Shown in pieces: positions 23,188 through 31,204 of a stretch of DNA of 64,000 bases. This stretch comes from DASQHW01 sp038238245 (GTDB lineage Bacteria > Actinomycetota > Acidimicrobiia > IMCC26256 > PALSA-610). The notes below the pieces were generated by a model that searched no databases, was not told the DNA's origin, and worked only from the letters and a program-made list of their open reading frames with translations. Positions within the stretch are counted from its first letter, which is position 1. Each line of letters opens with the position of its first letter. The DNA is taken from positions 62,001 through 126,000 of the forward strand of contig JBBRXX010000010.1 of assembly GCA_038238245.1 (NCBI GenBank). Reading direction: 5' to 3'. The position numbers and the translations under genes are program-made.

Positions 23188-23925
23188 TCACCCGGACGGC
23201 ACCGGCGAGTGCAGGTCAGGCCGGGACACGATCGCGACCTTGCGGGCGGGAATGTCGATGCTCACGTCGGCGCACGGATTCGCCGGCCCGAACGGGCGGT
23301 CGCGTCCCACCGACACTTCCCAGTTCGCGAGGTGGTGCGCGACGAGGAGCTCCTGCACGAGCGCGCGTGCGTCCGCCTCGTCACGGCATCGTTCACTGAT
23401 CCTGCGACCGAGCTCCACGGTGAACGCGGCTTCATCACGCCGACCCGACCCCGCGGTCTTGAGGTGGAGTCGCTCGCACGTCGAACCCGATTCGCCGGGG
23501 AAGACCCCCTGGACCCCGGTCGGGAGCACACAGACTGCGAAATCAGGAGGCGGTCCGGCGCCGAGCTTGCCGAGTCGCCACTGCTCGGCGCACGGGACGC
23601 GCGGATCGTCTCCGGCCACCCCGACGATGACGGGATGCGCGCGCAAATCGGCGGCGGGATAGCAGGCCGCCGAGGCGGGCTGCTTGGAATCCGCCTCGTG
23701 GCGGAGAAAGAAGGCGGCGAGCGCGGCGAGCAGGAGGAGCGCGACCGCCACTGCGATCAGCACCTTCCGGCGGGAGCGTGGACGCGGGCGCGGCTGGACC
23801 CGTCCTTGCACGATGTCGGTGAACAGCGCGTCGGCGTCGGCAGTCAGCCGGCGACCGGCGGTGGCGTTCGGCGGCACCGGGTTCGCGCGCCGCAGCTGCT
23901 CGAGAAGGTCGCGTTCGTCGGTCAC
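23188..23925 (-). CDS. Putative membrane-anchored anti-sigma-like protein
   Basis: A 245-residue protein with an N-terminal cytosolic stretch of about 55 residues (MTDERDLLEQLRRANPVPPN...), one transmembrane helix (VLIAVAVALLLLAALAAFFL) and an extracytoplasmic domain of about 165 residues with five or six cysteines. The gene overlaps the ECF sigma gene by 4 bp (GTGA). This layout is typical of anti-sigma factors that hold an ECF factor at the membrane until a signal arrives. No zinc-binding anti-sigma motif is seen. The short cytosolic part resembles N-termini of such proteins in actinomycetes, so the call rests mainly on context. Confidence 0.65.
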   Translation of the reverse strand: MTDERDLLEQLRRANPVPPNATAGRRLTADADALFTDIVQGRVQPRPRPRSRRKVLIAVAVALLLLAALAAFFLRHEADSKQPASAACYPAADLRAHPVIVGVAGDDPRVPCAEQWRLGKLGAGPPPDFAVCVLPTGVQGVFPGESGSTCERLHLKTAGSGRRDEAAFTVELGRRISERCRDEADARALVQELLVAHHLANWEVSVGRDRPFGPANPCADVSIDIPARKVAIVSRPDLHSPVPSG

Positions 23926-24443
23926 GACGCCTCCCCACCGATCTCGTCGTACTGACGACGCAGCGCTCTCCGAGCGCGATGCAGCCGCACCGCGACCGCG
24001 TTCTCACTGCACCCGACCACGTGGGCGATCTGGGCGTGCGTGAGCTCGTCCCACACCGCGAGCTGCAGCATCTCCTGATGCTTGCGCGGCAATTCCTCCA
24101 GTACCTGCAAGAGCCGATCGGGAACCTCGGGCGTAAACGCGCTGTCGACACGGTGTTGGTCGAACAGTCTCTCGGCGAGCCGGCGCCGCCGCTTTTCGGA
24201 GCGGCGCACGTTCGCGATCGCGCGCCGCGCGATGCCGAACACCCATGCATCCGCGAGTATCGGATCGTCCGGGACGTCGCCGATTCTCCGCCACAAAGTC
24301 ATATATGTCTCGGCGACAACGTCGCGGGTTTCGTGCTCGGAGAACCCGCGACGCAATACGAACGCCGAGACGCGGTCGTATGTGCGGTCGTACAGCGCTC
24401 GGAATTGCTGTACGAGATGCTGTCCTTCTTCTTGTTCGACCAT
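23922..24443 (-). CDS. ECF-type RNA polymerase sigma factor
   Basis: A 173-residue ECF sigma factor. Region 2 reads FVLRRGFSEHETRDVVAETY, then MTLWRRIGDVPDD and AWVFGIARRAIANVRRSEKR. Region 4 is LQLAVWDELTHAQIAHVVGC followed by SENAVAVRLHRARRALRRQ. The ATG at 24443 is chosen because it gives the normal N-terminal length; an upstream extension to 24905 would run antisense through the divergent gene. It is coupled by a 4-bp overlap to the anti-sigma-like gene and diverges from the small secreted protein at 24562, a plausible target. Confidence 0.9.
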   Translation of the reverse strand: MVEQEEGQHLVQQFRALYDRTYDRVSAFVLRRGFSEHETRDVVAETYMTLWRRIGDVPDDPILADAWVFGIARRAIANVRRSEKRRRRLAERLFDQHRVDSAFTPEVPDRLLQVLEELPRKHQEMLQLAVWDELTHAQIAHVVGCSENAVAVRLHRARRALRRQYDEIGGEAS

Positions 24444-24561
24444 CCGTATTGTCGCAGTCGCCGCGCTGGGTTGACGCCGGTCGCACGCGCGGCTCGTAGA
24501 GGATATCGTCTCGCCCGCGTCGACCGTTGTTGCCGAACTTCGATTCAACAACGGGAGGTTT

Positions 24562-25122
24562 GTGGTGCGCGAAGCCTTGACCGCGCTCGCCGGAATTCTT
24601 GCAATACCAGTTGTTGCCGCGCCCGCGGCGGGCGCCGCGCCCAACCCGGGCGTGCGCGCGACGTACAACGGCAGGTCGCTCAATCTTGCCGATGGATGGC
24701 AAGGGGCCCACGCCTGTGGGGTCTTTGGCCCGGACAACGTTGTTTGCTTCGATACCCGAGAACAACTGCACGACGTGGTTGCCATCGCCGCCCGGGCGGG
24801 AACGGCCGCCGAGACGAAGAGCGCGATGAGCGTGGCACCGGCATCCAGCTGTGGCGGTTCTTCAACGGAGGTGCAACTGTTCAGCGGTACGAACTGGAGT
24901 GGCAATCAGCTCATCTTCGTCAGCACATCGGGGTTTTTCGACCTGGCCGACTACGGCTTCGACAACGACATGGAGTCGTGGGCGAGCTCGAAGACCTGCA
25001 ACTCATTTGTGTCGGACGGCACCGGTGGCGGAGCCGCCATCCTCACGCTCGGCGCCGAAAGCTATTCATTGAACGCCGGCTCTTGGAAGAATCGAGCGTC
25101 GTCGATCTCCGTTGCGTTCTGA
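24562..25122 (+). CDS. Small secreted protein, beta/gamma-crystallin or I36 inhibitor-like
   Basis: A 186-residue precursor with a signal peptide (ALTALAGILAIPVVAAPAAG, cleavage near AGA-APNPG). The mature part contains VQLFSGTNWSGNQLIFVSTS followed by FFDLADYGFDNDMESW, which resembles the Greek-key unit of beta/gamma-crystallin-like proteins and peptidase inhibitor family I36 (the SMPI fold). Four cysteines suggest disulfides. The start follows GGGAGGTTT; two GTG codons (24562, 24565) are possible. It diverges from the ECF sigma/anti-sigma pair, so it may be an envelope-stress or surface protein controlled by that sigma factor. Confidence 0.65.
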   Translation: MVREALTALAGILAIPVVAAPAAGAAPNPGVRATYNGRSLNLADGWQGAHACGVFGPDNVVCFDTREQLHDVVAIAARAGTAAETKSAMSVAPASSCGGSSTEVQLFSGTNWSGNQLIFVSTSGFFDLADYGFDNDMESWASSKTCNSFVSDGTGGGAAILTLGAESYSLNAGSWKNRASSISVAF

Positions 25123-25173
25123 TCGCGCGCCGCTTGCAAGTCACATTGCCGTTTCGTCCGACACCACTTCGCT

Positions 25174-25211
25174 TGTCGACGAATTCGAGTCGCTACGAAT
25201 TTTCGTCGACA
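25174..25211. terminator. Strong hairpin between crystallin-like gene and GNAT gene
   Basis: TGTCGACGAA (25174-25183) pairs perfectly with TTCGTCGACA (25202-25211), and the inner TTCG/CGAA adds four pairs across a small T bulge, leaving an 8-nt loop. It starts 50 bp after the crystallin-like stop and ends 42 bp before the GNAT start. It may terminate the first gene or act in the leader of the second. Confidence 0.5.
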
Positions 25212-25253
25212 GGTGGAAAGGTTTCGGTTCCAGCCGGACACTTCATTGGCGGG

Positions 25254-25898
25254 ATGTCGGTACGTGACGGGTCGACGCCGGTGCTCGACGTGGCACCCGG
25301 CCTTGAGGCCGGGGGCTCCGTCGCGCAAGGTCACGTACCGCGCGTCCCGCTCTCCGGTCGCAGGGTGCGCCTGCGGGCGGTCGTCGCGAGTGACTACGAC
25401 TTCTTGTTCTTGCTCGCAGCAGACGAACGCACGGGGCCGCATTGGCGCTATCGCGGGCTACCCCCGCGACCGGAGGAGTTCGTACGCGACCTGTGGCAGG
25501 GCGTGCTCGTGCAGTTTCTCGTTGAACGCATCGACACGAAGGAGCGAGTCGGCCTCGTCGTGGCGTACGAGGCGAACTTGCGAGACGCCCATTGCCATCT
25601 CGGCGCGCTGTTTCGCGCCGACACCCGCGTCTGGCCGCTCGAGGCCATCCTGTTGTTCGTCAACTTCCTCTTCGAGGAATTCGGCTTCATCAAGATCTAC
25701 AGCGACGTGATCGACTACAACCTCGACGCCTTCCGGAGCGTGGTGGGCCGGTGGATGGAACACGAAGGCCTACTTCGTGATCACGAGTGGCACGGTGGGC
25801 GTCGTTGGGACCTTCACATACTCTCGCTGTGGCGAGATCGGTTCGAGCGTGACCGCGAGCGCCTGCTCGGTCACGTGACGCAACGACTCCTCCAATGA
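25254..25898 (+). CDS. GNAT-family N-acyltransferase (RimJ/RimL-like)
   Basis: A 214-residue GNAT-fold protein. The domain begins near residue 30 (VPLSGRRVRLRAVVASDYDF). A central beta-strand region contains VQFLVERIDTKERVGLVVAY, and the later part, FGFIKIYSDVIDYNLDAFRS, resembles the alpha-4/beta-6 region of RimJ/RimL-type transferases. The usual acetyl-CoA loop (R/Q-x2-G-x-G/A) is not evident, so the acyl donor may not be acetyl-CoA. The gene overlaps the start of an acyl carrier protein gene by 4 bp (ATGA). This suggests it takes its acyl group from that carrier, as AHL synthases (also GNAT-like) do. Confidence 0.75.
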   Translation: MSVRDGSTPVLDVAPGLEAGGSVAQGHVPRVPLSGRRVRLRAVVASDYDFLFLLAADERTGPHWRYRGLPPRPEEFVRDLWQGVLVQFLVERIDTKERVGLVVAYEANLRDAHCHLGALFRADTRVWPLEAILLFVNFLFEEFGFIKIYSDVIDYNLDAFRSVVGRWMEHEGLLRDHEWHGGRRWDLHILSLWRDRFERDRERLLGHVTQRLLQ

Positions 25899-26155
25899 GC
25901 ACTGGCGACCCGCTCGACTTCGGCGAGTTCTGCGACGCGCTGGCCCTGGAGCTCGACCTCCCCGCGATGAGCATCACCGCGAACCACGACACTCACCTCG
26001 TCGACGACCTCGCGTTCGACTCCGTGCTCACGTTCGAAATGCTGCTCGTGGTCGAGGTGTGGGCGGGCGTGATGCTGCCGGACGCGCTCCTCGGACAGCT
26101 GAAGACACTCGGCGACGTCTACGACGTCTACTGCAAGCGGGTCACTCAGCGGTGA
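25895..26155 (+). CDS. Acyl carrier protein
   Basis: An 86-residue four-helix carrier protein. The 4'-phosphopantetheine site is Ser43 in LVDDLAFDSVLTFEMLLVVE, where DSV stands in for the common DSL. Size and the following VWAGVMLPDALLGQLKTLGD fit a type II ACP or a peptidyl/aminoacyl carrier. It overlaps the GNAT gene by 4 bp and its end overlaps the convergent receiver gene by 14 bp. It is not beside fatty-acid genes, so it is a specialised carrier that would need a phosphopantetheinyl transferase and an acyl-activating enzyme from elsewhere; the ligases at 15462 and 37857 are candidates. Confidence 0.85.
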   Translation: MSTGDPLDFGEFCDALALELDLPAMSITANHDTHLVDDLAFDSVLTFEMLLVVEVWAGVMLPDALLGQLKTLGDVYDVYCKRVTQR

Positions 26156-26672
26156 GACCGCGTTCCAAGAAGTCGACGTAGTTCACGGTCCGGCGGAGCT
26201 CACGGCTCGCGATCGCGAGTTGCCGCACCCGCAGCGCGAACTCGGCGCCGGCAAACGGACGGAGCACGAAATCGTCCGCGCCCGCCTGCAGCATCGCGTC
26301 ACACGTCGCCGCGGAAGCATCGCCGCTCACTGCAATGACTCCGGTCACCGGACGGGCGCGCCGCTCGCCCTGTTGCATCTCGCGAAGGACCTGGATCCCG
26401 TCGAGATCAGGCATGTGCACGTCGAGGATCATCACGTCGGGCGGATGCTGGAGCATCATTGCCAGCGCGCGCCATCCACCACCGGTGCTGACGACGCGCC
26501 AGAAGCCGTCACGTTCGAGAAGGCGCGTCATGAGGAGCGCCGCCGTCGGATCGTCGTCGACGATCAGGATGCGAGCGTCCTCGACGGACCGGTCGCCATG
26601 AGCTTCACGTACAGGTCCGGCGTCGATCTCGTCGGGAAGATCCGTCGCCTCTGCGAGGGCCGCAACCGTCAT
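26142..26672 (-). CDS. Receiver-domain-only response regulator (CheY-like)
   Basis: A 176-residue protein with a variable N-terminus of about 30 residues and one complete receiver: ILIVDDDPTAALLMTRLLER with the acidic pocket, the phosphoacceptor Asp in PPDVMILDVHMPDLDGIQVL, the T/S position in VIAVSGDAS, and the R/K-P pair in DDFVLRPFAGAEF. No output domain follows, so it would pass phosphate on or bind a partner. The ATG at 26672 follows GAGGAGTGGCG. It lies in the signalling block that also holds a DNA-binding regulator and a hybrid kinase, which makes a phosphorelay link plausible. Confidence 0.85.
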   Translation of the reverse strand: MTVAALAEATDLPDEIDAGPVREAHGDRSVEDARILIVDDDPTAALLMTRLLERDGFWRVVSTGGGWRALAMMLQHPPDVMILDVHMPDLDGIQVLREMQQGERRARPVTGVIAVSGDASAATCDAMLQAGADDFVLRPFAGAEFALRVRQLAIASRELRRTVNYVDFLERGLTAE

Positions 26673-26859
26673 CGCCACTCCTCATGTGCTCAGCGGATCA
26701 TGTGTGCAGCGGGCACGAGGAGTCGACAGGCGCACGACGGCGATTCAACAACGCAATCACAATTCTGGCCGTGCGGATTTGTCACAACGTTGGGCCGCCG
26801 TCGCTGTGCCGGCGGATTTGGCCGGCCGATCATCGACTCGAGCATCCGGGGAGGATCCG
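26673..26859. other. Intergenic region upstream of the receiver gene
   Basis: This spacer separates the leftward receiver gene (26672) from the small ORF at 26860. It is locally AT-richer than its surroundings (CAACAACGCAATCACAATTC near 26746) and probably carries the receiver-gene promoter. No gene is seen in it. Confidence 0.3.
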
Positions 26860-26946
26860 ATGAGCGAGACGGCGCTCGGAAGTTACGGACCCACCAAATC
26901 CCCCCTTTGGCCGCAACCACGCCGCCGTCACGAGTCCAAGCCGTGA
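26860..26946 (+). CDS. Possible 28-residue small protein
   Basis: The ATG at 26860 follows GGGGAGGATCCG, a textbook Shine-Dalgarno at ideal spacing. The product begins MSETALGSYGPTKSPLWPQP and ends in a basic tail at TGA 26944-26946. It sits in a gap between the receiver gene and the convergent end of the OmpR-type regulator. No family is recognised. The strong translation signal is the reason to list it. Confidence 0.4.
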   Translation: MSETALGSYGPTKSPLWPQPRRRHESKP

Positions 26947-26975
26947 GGACGGACATGCCCCGCCCTCGCACGCGT

Positions 26976-27734
26976 TCAAGGTTCGAACGCGTAGCCCTTG
27001 GCTCGTACCGTCCGGATCCACCTCGGCTGCTCACCCTCGACTTCGAGCTTGGCGCGGAGCCTACGAACGTGCTCGGTCACGGTCGCGGGATCCTGCCATT
27101 CGTCGGTCGAATGCCACACCTGCTCGAGCAGGAGCGAGCGGGAGAAGACTCGCCGCGGCGAGGACGCGAGGAAGGTGAGGAGGTCGAACTCGCGAGCTGT
27201 CAATTCGACAAGGTCCCCGCCCAGGAACACTCGCCGTGCGTCGAGGTCAACACGAAGGCCACCGAAGTCGAGGACACGAGTCGCGGTTCGTGCCGTGCGT
27301 CTGAGCACGGCACGGACACGCGACGCCAGCTCGCGAGGCGAGAACGGTTTGACGACATAGTCGTCCGCGCCGAGCTCGAGCCCCAACACACGATCTGTCT
27401 CAGAGACGCGACCGGTCAGCAGGATCACGGGCACATCGGACGACGCGCGGATCTTCGACAGCACGTCGAACCCGCCCACCCCTCCGAGGTTGAGGTCGAG
27501 AATGACGAGGCTTGGCGGACAGCGTTGCAGATCTTCCAGCGCGGCATCTCCGTCGGGCGCATCGCGCACCGCGAAGCCTTCGCGTTCGAGCCCGGCGCGT
27601 ACAAGCTTGCGGATGACCTCGTCGTCGTCCACGACGAGGATCTGCCGACAGTCGCTGTCGGCCGCCGATTCGCTCGATGAGGCGGAGGTGGCAGTCTCAG
27701 CGTCATCGAGCTCTGTCACCCATCCCTCAGCCAT
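26976..27734 (-). CDS. OmpR/PhoB-type response regulator
   Basis: About 252 residues. After an acidic, serine-rich N-terminal stretch the receiver begins at QILVVDDDEVIRKLVRAGLE. The phosphoacceptor Asp is in SLVILDLNLGGVGGFDVLSK, followed by PVILLTGRVSETD and the K in DDYVVKPFSPRELASRVRAV. The C-terminal winged helix shows LTAREFDLLTFLASSPRRVF, LLLEQVWHSTDEWQ, VTEHVRRLRAKLE and VRAKGYAFEP. It is complete, unlike the related protein at 22495. ATG 27734 follows GAGGTGG. It diverges from the secreted protein/hybrid kinase operon and is a natural output candidate for that kinase. Confidence 0.9.
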   Translation of the reverse strand: MAEGWVTELDDAETATSASSSESAADSDCRQILVVDDDEVIRKLVRAGLEREGFAVRDAPDGDAALEDLQRCPPSLVILDLNLGGVGGFDVLSKIRASSDVPVILLTGRVSETDRVLGLELGADDYVVKPFSPRELASRVRAVLRRTARTATRVLDFGGLRVDLDARRVFLGGDLVELTAREFDLLTFLASSPRRVFSRSLLLEQVWHSTDEWQDPATVTEHVRRLRAKLEVEGEQPRWIRTVRAKGYAFEP

Positions 27735-27886
27735 CCGCACCACCTCGTCTCGGTGACTTCATCGGCGCAGTAGGGACGCGGCGTGAACCCGACCGGTCGA
27801 AAGTGGGCGGTCTGTCCGGCCGGATGCCGCGCCCGCCGGATCCGGAACCGGCTCAGCCTCGGTCCCGATCCGGTCGATATTCGGCC

Positions 27887-28807
27887 ATGCCGGCGCAGCG
27901 TCGAGAGCGGAGCTCGGGGAAGTCTCCCGGGAGAGCGTTGCGCCGGGTTCCCGCAACCGGCGGGCGGGCCTTCAGGGTCGCCGCGATCACGATCGCATTC
28001 GCATTTGTCGTCTGCGCGTCGGCTCCCGCCCGGAAGGCCGGCGCACTCGGCCTGCCTACGTCGTTCAACATGTCGCCCGGCTCGGGACCCGTAGGAACGA
28101 CCGTGAAGGTCAGCGGCGCCGGCTGCACGGGATTCATCCTGAGGGCGGTCACGGTCACCGCCAGCACCGTGCCGCAAACCGTCATCAACCCGTCGGTCGC
28201 GGCCGATGGCTCATGGCACGGTTCGTTCTCGATCCCGGCCGCCACACCCGCGGCACCGGTCGTCGTCGCCGTGCTGTGCGTGAGCGACGGCCTGTCGTTG
28301 GGATATACGCCGCGGACGTTCACCGTCACGGGAAGCCTCGTCCCGACGACCGTCGCATTGCCCTTGCCATTGTCGACGCTGCCGCGCACGCCTGCGACAA
28401 CAGTTCCGTCGGCGCCGGGCGATCCGCATGACCCGGGCGCGCCGAAGCCCGACGCGTCTTCGCCGGTCTCGACGCCGAACGACCGGATCGTCAACGGAAC
28501 GCCGGGCGGCAGCAGCCGAAACGGCGAAAGCAACGAAGGCGTCAACGGCGCGGACGGACACCCCGAAGGGTGGGTGGCCATCGGTACCGCGGCATGGGCC
28601 GAGCGCCACACCAACTCCGGGCCGGGGACGCGTGCGGCCGCGCTCAGCTCGCCCGAGTTGTCGGCCTCCCGGAACAGCGACGGCGCAGGGCTGGGATGGC
28701 TGTGGTGGGTCCTGGCGCTGAGCATCCCGATTGCGGGCGGCGGGTTCTCCCTCTGGATGCGCCACGCGCGCAGACCTGTCCCCAACCCGGAGGCCGACGC
28801 CGCGTGA
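27887..28807 (+). CDS. Secreted, C-terminally anchored wall protein with Ig/IPT-like domain
   Basis: About 306 residues. A long basic signal sequence (RRVPATGGRAFRVAAITIAF...) is followed by an Ig-like/IPT-type beta domain beginning SFNMSPGSGPVGTTVKVSGA and ending GYTPRTFTVTG. A long Pro/Thr/Ser-rich stalk follows, then a C-terminal transmembrane helix (LGWLWWVLALSIPIAGGG) with a basic tail (MRHARRP). This is the plan of a membrane-tethered surface protein. The start is uncertain: ATG 27887 is used, with an in-frame ATG at 27824 upstream. Its stop overlaps the start of the hybrid kinase (GTGA), which suggests a sensor accessory role. Confidence 0.72.
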   Translation: MPAQRRERSSGKSPGRALRRVPATGGRAFRVAAITIAFAFVVCASAPARKAGALGLPTSFNMSPGSGPVGTTVKVSGAGCTGFILRAVTVTASTVPQTVINPSVAADGSWHGSFSIPAATPAAPVVVAVLCVSDGLSLGYTPRTFTVTGSLVPTTVALPLPLSTLPRTPATTVPSAPGDPHDPGAPKPDASSPVSTPNDRIVNGTPGGSSRNGESNEGVNGADGHPEGWVAIGTAAWAERHTNSGPGTRAAALSSPELSASRNSDGAGLGWLWWVLALSIPIAGGGFSLWMRHARRPVPNPEADAA

Positions 28808-31200
28808 GGCGTCGACGCCCGCTGCGCGCCCGCGCCGCGCGCTCGTGCGCGGCGGTGCTCGCGGTCGGTGCCGCCCTGACCTCGGTCGCCTTCGTTGTCG
28901 CACGCGGCGATGTCGACCGGCTGACGCGCCAACGCGTCGACAGGCCGGCGGGACAGGCGCTGCTGAGCGTGCAGCATCTGACGGCCGCGGTCGACCAGGT
29001 CCTTGCGACCGCGAACGGCGTATATGCCACCAGCGGCGGCGACGCCCGCCGCTTCGTGGCGGTGCTCGGCCCGGACGTCGGCGCGAGCCCGACGATCGCG
29101 GGGCTGGCGCTCGTCGTCGCCGACGCGCGTGGGGTACGCACCGCGGCGACCGCCGGAAGCACGCCGTTGCTCGCCGGAAACGAGCGGGCCGCGCTCGCCA
29201 CGACCACGACGTCGACACTTCTCGCGAATCGTCGTGATCGCGCCGGGTTCCACCTGGGCTTCGCGGCTCGCGTCGCCCACGGAAGTGCCGCGGTGTTCCT
29301 CGAAGTCCGCCTGCCATTGACGACGTCCACGACGTTGCCCTTCGCGCTGGTCTCGACCGGCGCGGGGCGGGGTTCGGACGACATCGTGCTCGGCAACGTG
29401 TCCAACCTCTCCGGGCTCACGCGCTGGAATCAGCGCGTCGCGGTCGGGAGTCGCGAGTTCGCGCTGATGGTCCGCGCCGGTGCCGCGCCCGGCGGATGGC
29501 TCGGCCTGACGCTTCCCCAGCTCATCCTGCTCGTCGGGCTCGCGCTCACGGGATTGGCGGCGGTCGTCGCCGTCGTCGTCGCCCGTCGCACCTACGCGGT
29601 GGAGCACCTGAGCGTCGAGAACCGGGCGCTCGACGAAGCGCTCGAACGCCAGCGGCGTGTGGAAGCGGAGCTGCGGGCGTGGCAAGCGCGCTTCCGCACG
29701 ATCCTGCGTGACTCGCCGGACATCATCGCGTTGCTCGACATCGACGCCGGCACCTGCGAGGTCCTCAATCGCACCGACTTCTTCGGCCATCTGTTGGAGG
29801 AGCTCGCCGCACCCGGCGGCCTGTACGGGCTCGTGCATCCGGAGGATCGCGCCGACGCCGACGCGCACTGGCAACGGCTGCAGGAGCTGGCGCCTGACAA
29901 GGTCTGCGAGACGACATTGCGATTGCGGGACGGCGAGGGCGCAGATCGTTACGCGCGGCTTCGGTTCTCGCCGCTCAACCTGGAGGACGACTCCTCCCGG
30001 ACGCTGCTCGGCGCGATCAGCGACGTCACCGACGAGTGGGCCAACCAGCTGCGCGAGGCGGAGCTCCATGAGGCGCTGCGCCGCTCGCAACGCCTCGAGT
30101 CGGTGGGTCAGCTCGCAGGCGGGGTCGCACACGACTTCAACAACGTGCTCGCCGCGGTCCAGGCGTCGGTCGAGCTCCTGATCGACGACGTCCCCGCGGG
30201 CCGTCCACGCGAGTACGCAGACGAGATCCACCGGGCCGCGGGACGAGGCGCCGCGCTCGTTCGTCAGTTGCTGACGTTCGCGCAGCGCGATCGCGCCGAA
30301 CCGCGGACCGTCGACCTGAACGCGATCTTGACCGGAATGGAACCGCTCCTTCGCCGCAGCCTCGGCGAGCACGTGCAGCTCCAGGTGAGCCCGACCGAAT
30401 GCTCGTGTCTCGTCGAAGCCGATCCGACGCATCTCGAGCAGGTGATCCTGAATCTCGCCGTCAACGCGCGCGACGCGATGCCCGCGGGCGGGGTGCTCTG
30501 GATCGCGACCACCGTCGAATTCGACGGCTCGGGCGGAACCAACGATCGGGTCGTGCTGTCGGTGACGGACACGGGTACGGGAATCGCGCCGGACGTGCGC
30601 GAGCGAATGTTCGAGCCGTTCATGACCACGAAGGAGCCGGGTAAGGGCACGGGGCTCGGCCTGGCAACCGTGATGTCGATCGTGCGAGAAGTCGCGGGTG
30701 AGCTCAACGTCGTCACCGAGGTCGGCCAGGGCACGACCTTCGAGATCTCCTTCGCCCGCCGCACCGGCGTGGCCCGACGCGCCGATGAGCCGGCGCCGGT
30801 CGACCACTTCGACGGGAGCGGCCTCCGGCTTCTCCTCGTCGAGGACGACGCCGCGGTGCGAGCCGCGCTTGCGCACACACTGGAGCGAAGACACTTCACG
30901 GTGGTGACCGCGGTCGACGCGCAACAGGCGCTGCGCGTCGTCGAGCGACAGTCGTTCGACCTGGTGCTCACCGACGCCGTCATGCCGGGGATGTCGGGCG
31001 CTGCGCTCGTCGAACATCTCCATGTCACACATCCGGAGCTGCGCGTGATCCTGATGTCCGGCTACTCACGGGGGTTGGTCGACGCTTCCTCGGTCGCGAG
31101 CACCCGGCAGCAGCTGCGCAAGCCGTTCACGACCGCGGAATTGATGGGTGCGATACGGGTGACGCTCGAGGAACAGGTCGTCGAGGAAAAGCTTGCCTGA
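28804..31200 (+). CDS. Hybrid histidine kinase with extracytoplasmic sensor, PAS and receiver domains
   Basis: A 798-residue sensor kinase. An N-terminal transmembrane helix (residues 10-32), an extracytoplasmic sensor domain of about 200 residues and a second helix (LILLVGLALTGLAAVVAVVV) are followed by a coiled linker and a PAS-like domain (FRTILRDSPDIIALLDIDAG). The HisKA motif is GGVAHDFNNVLAAV with His443. The ATP-binding domain shows NLAVNARDAMPAGG, DTGTGIAPDVRERMFEPF and KGTGLGLATVMSIV. A C-terminal receiver has Asp724 in FDLVLTDAVMPGMSGAALVE. The HDFNN type is common in hybrid kinases. Phosphate could go on to the receiver protein or the OmpR-type regulator nearby. Confidence 0.93.
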   Translation: MRRRRPLRARAARSCAAVLAVGAALTSVAFVVARGDVDRLTRQRVDRPAGQALLSVQHLTAAVDQVLATANGVYATSGGDARRFVAVLGPDVGASPTIAGLALVVADARGVRTAATAGSTPLLAGNERAALATTTTSTLLANRRDRAGFHLGFAARVAHGSAAVFLEVRLPLTTSTTLPFALVSTGAGRGSDDIVLGNVSNLSGLTRWNQRVAVGSREFALMVRAGAAPGGWLGLTLPQLILLVGLALTGLAAVVAVVVARRTYAVEHLSVENRALDEALERQRRVEAELRAWQARFRTILRDSPDIIALLDIDAGTCEVLNRTDFFGHLLEELAAPGGLYGLVHPEDRADADAHWQRLQELAPDKVCETTLRLRDGEGADRYARLRFSPLNLEDDSSRTLLGAISDVTDEWANQLREAELHEALRRSQRLESVGQLAGGVAHDFNNVLAAVQASVELLIDDVPAGRPREYADEIHRAAGRGAALVRQLLTFAQRDRAEPRTVDLNAILTGMEPLLRRSLGEHVQLQVSPTECSCLVEADPTHLEQVILNLAVNARDAMPAGGVLWIATTVEFDGSGGTNDRVVLSVTDTGTGIAPDVRERMFEPFMTTKEPGKGTGLGLATVMSIVREVAGELNVVTEVGQGTTFEISFARRTGVARRADEPAPVDHFDGSGLRLLLVEDDAAVRAALAHTLERRHFTVVTAVDAQQALRVVERQSFDLVLTDAVMPGMSGAALVEHLHVTHPELRVILMSGYSRGLVDASSVASTRQQLRKPFTTAELMGAIRVTLEEQVVEEKLA

Positions 31201-31204
31201 CGGC

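Noticed and set aside
27853..31032. 1059-residue minus-strand ORF opposite the kinase
   Set aside because: Its length is due to GC-rich codon structure; the plus strand encodes a hybrid kinase with all catalytic motifs.
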